Source of the DNA: Gammaproteobacteria bacterium
GTDB lineage: Bacteria; Pseudomonadota; Gammaproteobacteria; SZUA-229
DNA length: 7,274 nt
Reading direction: 5' to 3'
NCBI GenBank assembly: GCA_029287815.1
Contig: JARFQK010000117.1
Location: 1-7,274, forward strand
Shown piece after piece: positions 6,275 through 7,274 of this stretch; position 1 is the stretch's first letter, and each line of letters begins with the position of its first letter. The position numbers were made by a program, and so were the translations under genes. Under the pieces are notes generated by a model. The model was not told the origin of the DNA. It did not search any database and saw only the letters and a program-made list of their open reading frames with translations.

Positions 6275-6390
6275 ATGACACTGCTCGAAAGATCGCCGAC
6301 GCGCAGCGTTTCACCATCGACAAGGGTTTTGGTGCGGATGACATTCACACAGTCGCGTACGATTCACTGCACCGCGTCTCAAGGAGCTGA
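6275..6390 (+). pseudogene. small open frame with apparent single-base frameshift, just upstream of the amidohydrolase
   Basis: AAGGAG (6264-6269) stands 5 bases before ATG 6275, an excellent start. Read from it, MTLLE is followed by a Ser/Arg/Thr-rich, unlikely sequence that runs on into the amidohydrolase frame. One extra base at the A-run 6288-6290 would instead give a 38-residue peptide beginning MTLLEKIADAQRF, continuing through GFGADDIHTVAYDSLHRV and stopping at TGA 6388-6390, one base before the amidohydrolase ATG. That second half looks like genuine protein and carries the next ribosome binding site, as in coupled genes. I do not recognise the peptide. It could be a true frameshift mutation, a sequencing error, a programmed shift, or chance; the alternative is an N-terminally extended amidohydrolase. 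Confidence 0.4.
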
Positions 6391-6391
6391 C

Positions 6392-7274
6392 ATGCATTCC
6401 CCTAAGAAAGCGAGGGCTTTTCTCATTCTCTCCGGATCGCGTTCTCCCCAACCGACAGGTTTCCCCTTGCTGCGACAAGTGCTGGTTGGCGTAGGATTGA
6501 TCGTAGCGATGCTCACATCGTCGCCATCGGCAGCCGACGGCGTTCTGTTCACTGATGTTACTGTCTTTAACGGTGTAGACGAAAAGCTGATTGAAAACGC
6601 GAACGTTCTCGTCGAAGACAATCTCATCAAGACCATTACCACAAGTTCCATTGAGCCGGGGCAAGCCACGGTAATCAACGGCGGCGGGCGTACGCTCATG
6701 CCCGGGCTTATCGACAGCCATATTCATCTGGCCGTCGGAAACATCAGCGTAGCAGACATCATGAATGAGCTGCCCGGCTACATCACGATTCGCTCCACCG
6801 TGGCGGCAAGGCAACTCCTGGATCAGGGCATCACCACCGTTCGCGATATGGGCGGGGAAACCTTTACGGTAAAGCGGGCGATCGATGAGGGCCTGGTCCC
6901 TGGGCCCAGGGTTTACCCATCCGGTGCCTTTATCAGCCAAACCAGTGGCCACGTCGATTTTCGTGCACGCGGTACGGCAAACCCATCACTGACCGATGAA
7001 ACCCCTTCTTGGGCGAAATATCACACCTTTATGGTGGACGGCCCTGAACGGGTCCTTGCTGCTGCTCGGGAAAATCTTCGCCTCGGTGCCTCACAATTGA
7101 AGCTTGCAATAGGCGGTGGCGTTTCATCCCCTACGGACCCGATCGACACGACCCAATTTACTTACGATGAAATTGCGGCTGCCGTGGCCGCAGCAGAAAA
7201 CTGGGGAACCTACGTAACGGTTCACGGCTACACGTCCCGGGCCATCAATATCGCCATCGATGCAGGCGTAAAAG
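6392..7274 (+). CDS. exported imidazolonepropionase-like amidohydrolase (prolidase-type), 3' end cut by window
   Basis: ATG 6392 is preceded by AAGGAG (6381-6386) with 5-base spacing; 294 codons are present before the window ends. After a long polar N-terminus, residues 27-48 form a signal-peptide-like hydrophobic segment ending PSAA|DG, so the enzyme is probably periplasmic or secreted. The metal-dependent amidohydrolase barrel follows: MPGLIDSHIHL (103-113) supplies His110 and His112, GITTVRDMGG (146-155) is typical, Lys237 in QLKLAIGGG would be the carboxylated bridging lysine, and His278 in VTVHGY a further ligand. These match the Xaa-Pro dipeptidase/imidazolonepropionase-like subgroup, whose known members hydrolyse dipeptides or related cyclic amides; the substrate is not readable. 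In-frame ATGs also exist at 6338 and 6275, the latter with its own strong ribosome binding site, but the extra residues look non-native. The missing part would hold the remaining His and Asp ligands. Confidence 0.93.
   Translation, partial: MHSPKKARAFLILSGSRSPQPTGFPLLRQVLVGVGLIVAMLTSSPSAADGVLFTDVTVFNGVDEKLIENANVLVEDNLIKTITTSSIEPGQATVINGGGRTLMPGLIDSHIHLAVGNISVADIMNELPGYITIRSTVAARQLLDQGITTVRDMGGETFTVKRAIDEGLVPGPRVYPSGAFISQTSGHVDFRARGTANPSLTDETPSWAKYHTFMVDGPERVLAAARENLRLGASQLKLAIGGGVSSPTDPIDTTQFTYDEIAAAVAAAENWGTYVTVHGYTSRAINIAIDAGVK

Noticed and set aside
6311..6952. Leftward 213-codon open frame
   Set aside because: It is antisense to the amidohydrolase, whose metal-binding motifs are unmistakable.

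Overview
The window reads as a chromosomal stretch of a Gram-negative, probably gammaproteobacterial, environmental organism. This is inferred from a signal-peptide-bearing outer-membrane-type protein, a TolB-N/TPR membrane protein of a kind abundant in Xanthomonadales-like and marine gammaproteobacteria, and a secreted imidazolonepropionase-like amidohydrolase. No tRNA, rRNA, CRISPR array, transposase, integrase or phage gene is visible.

Left block (1-2410, minus strand): an operon reading right to left. A sigma70-like promoter (about 2368-2396), overlaid by two inverted repeats, precedes a 37-codon GTG-start open frame (2233-2346) that resembles the C-terminal tail of a pirin. Then comes a 539-residue major facilitator transporter with a fused C-terminal antibiotic-biosynthesis-monooxygenase-like domain (604-2223). 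Last is a pirin-family cupin (start at 581, running off the left edge). Transporter, fused small-molecule oxygenase-like domain and pirin together suggest handling of an aromatic, quinone-like or antibiotic-like compound; this is inference.

Middle block (2411-4551): an AT-rich spacer with a strong hairpin-plus-T-run terminator (2588-2612) that points rightward although no recognisable rightward gene precedes it, then a minus-strand 606-residue protein with three membrane segments, a TolB-N-like domain and TPR-like repeats.

Right block (4552-7274): a structured spacer, a decayed C-terminal fragment of a probable secreted DUF4185-like protein (4792-5082), an outer-membrane beta-barrel-like protein (5124-5867, minus), a 407-base divergent spacer with coding-like remnants and a 9-bp-arm inverted repeat, a tiny probably frameshifted open frame (6275-6390), and a plus-strand exported amidohydrolase running off the right edge.

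No single undescribed system stands out. The most interesting points are the operator-wrapped promoter feeding a pirin-tail mini-gene, the transporter/monooxygenase fusion, the orphan rightward terminator, and the frameshifted mini-gene whose intact ribosome binding site and ATG sit in frame with the amidohydrolase.
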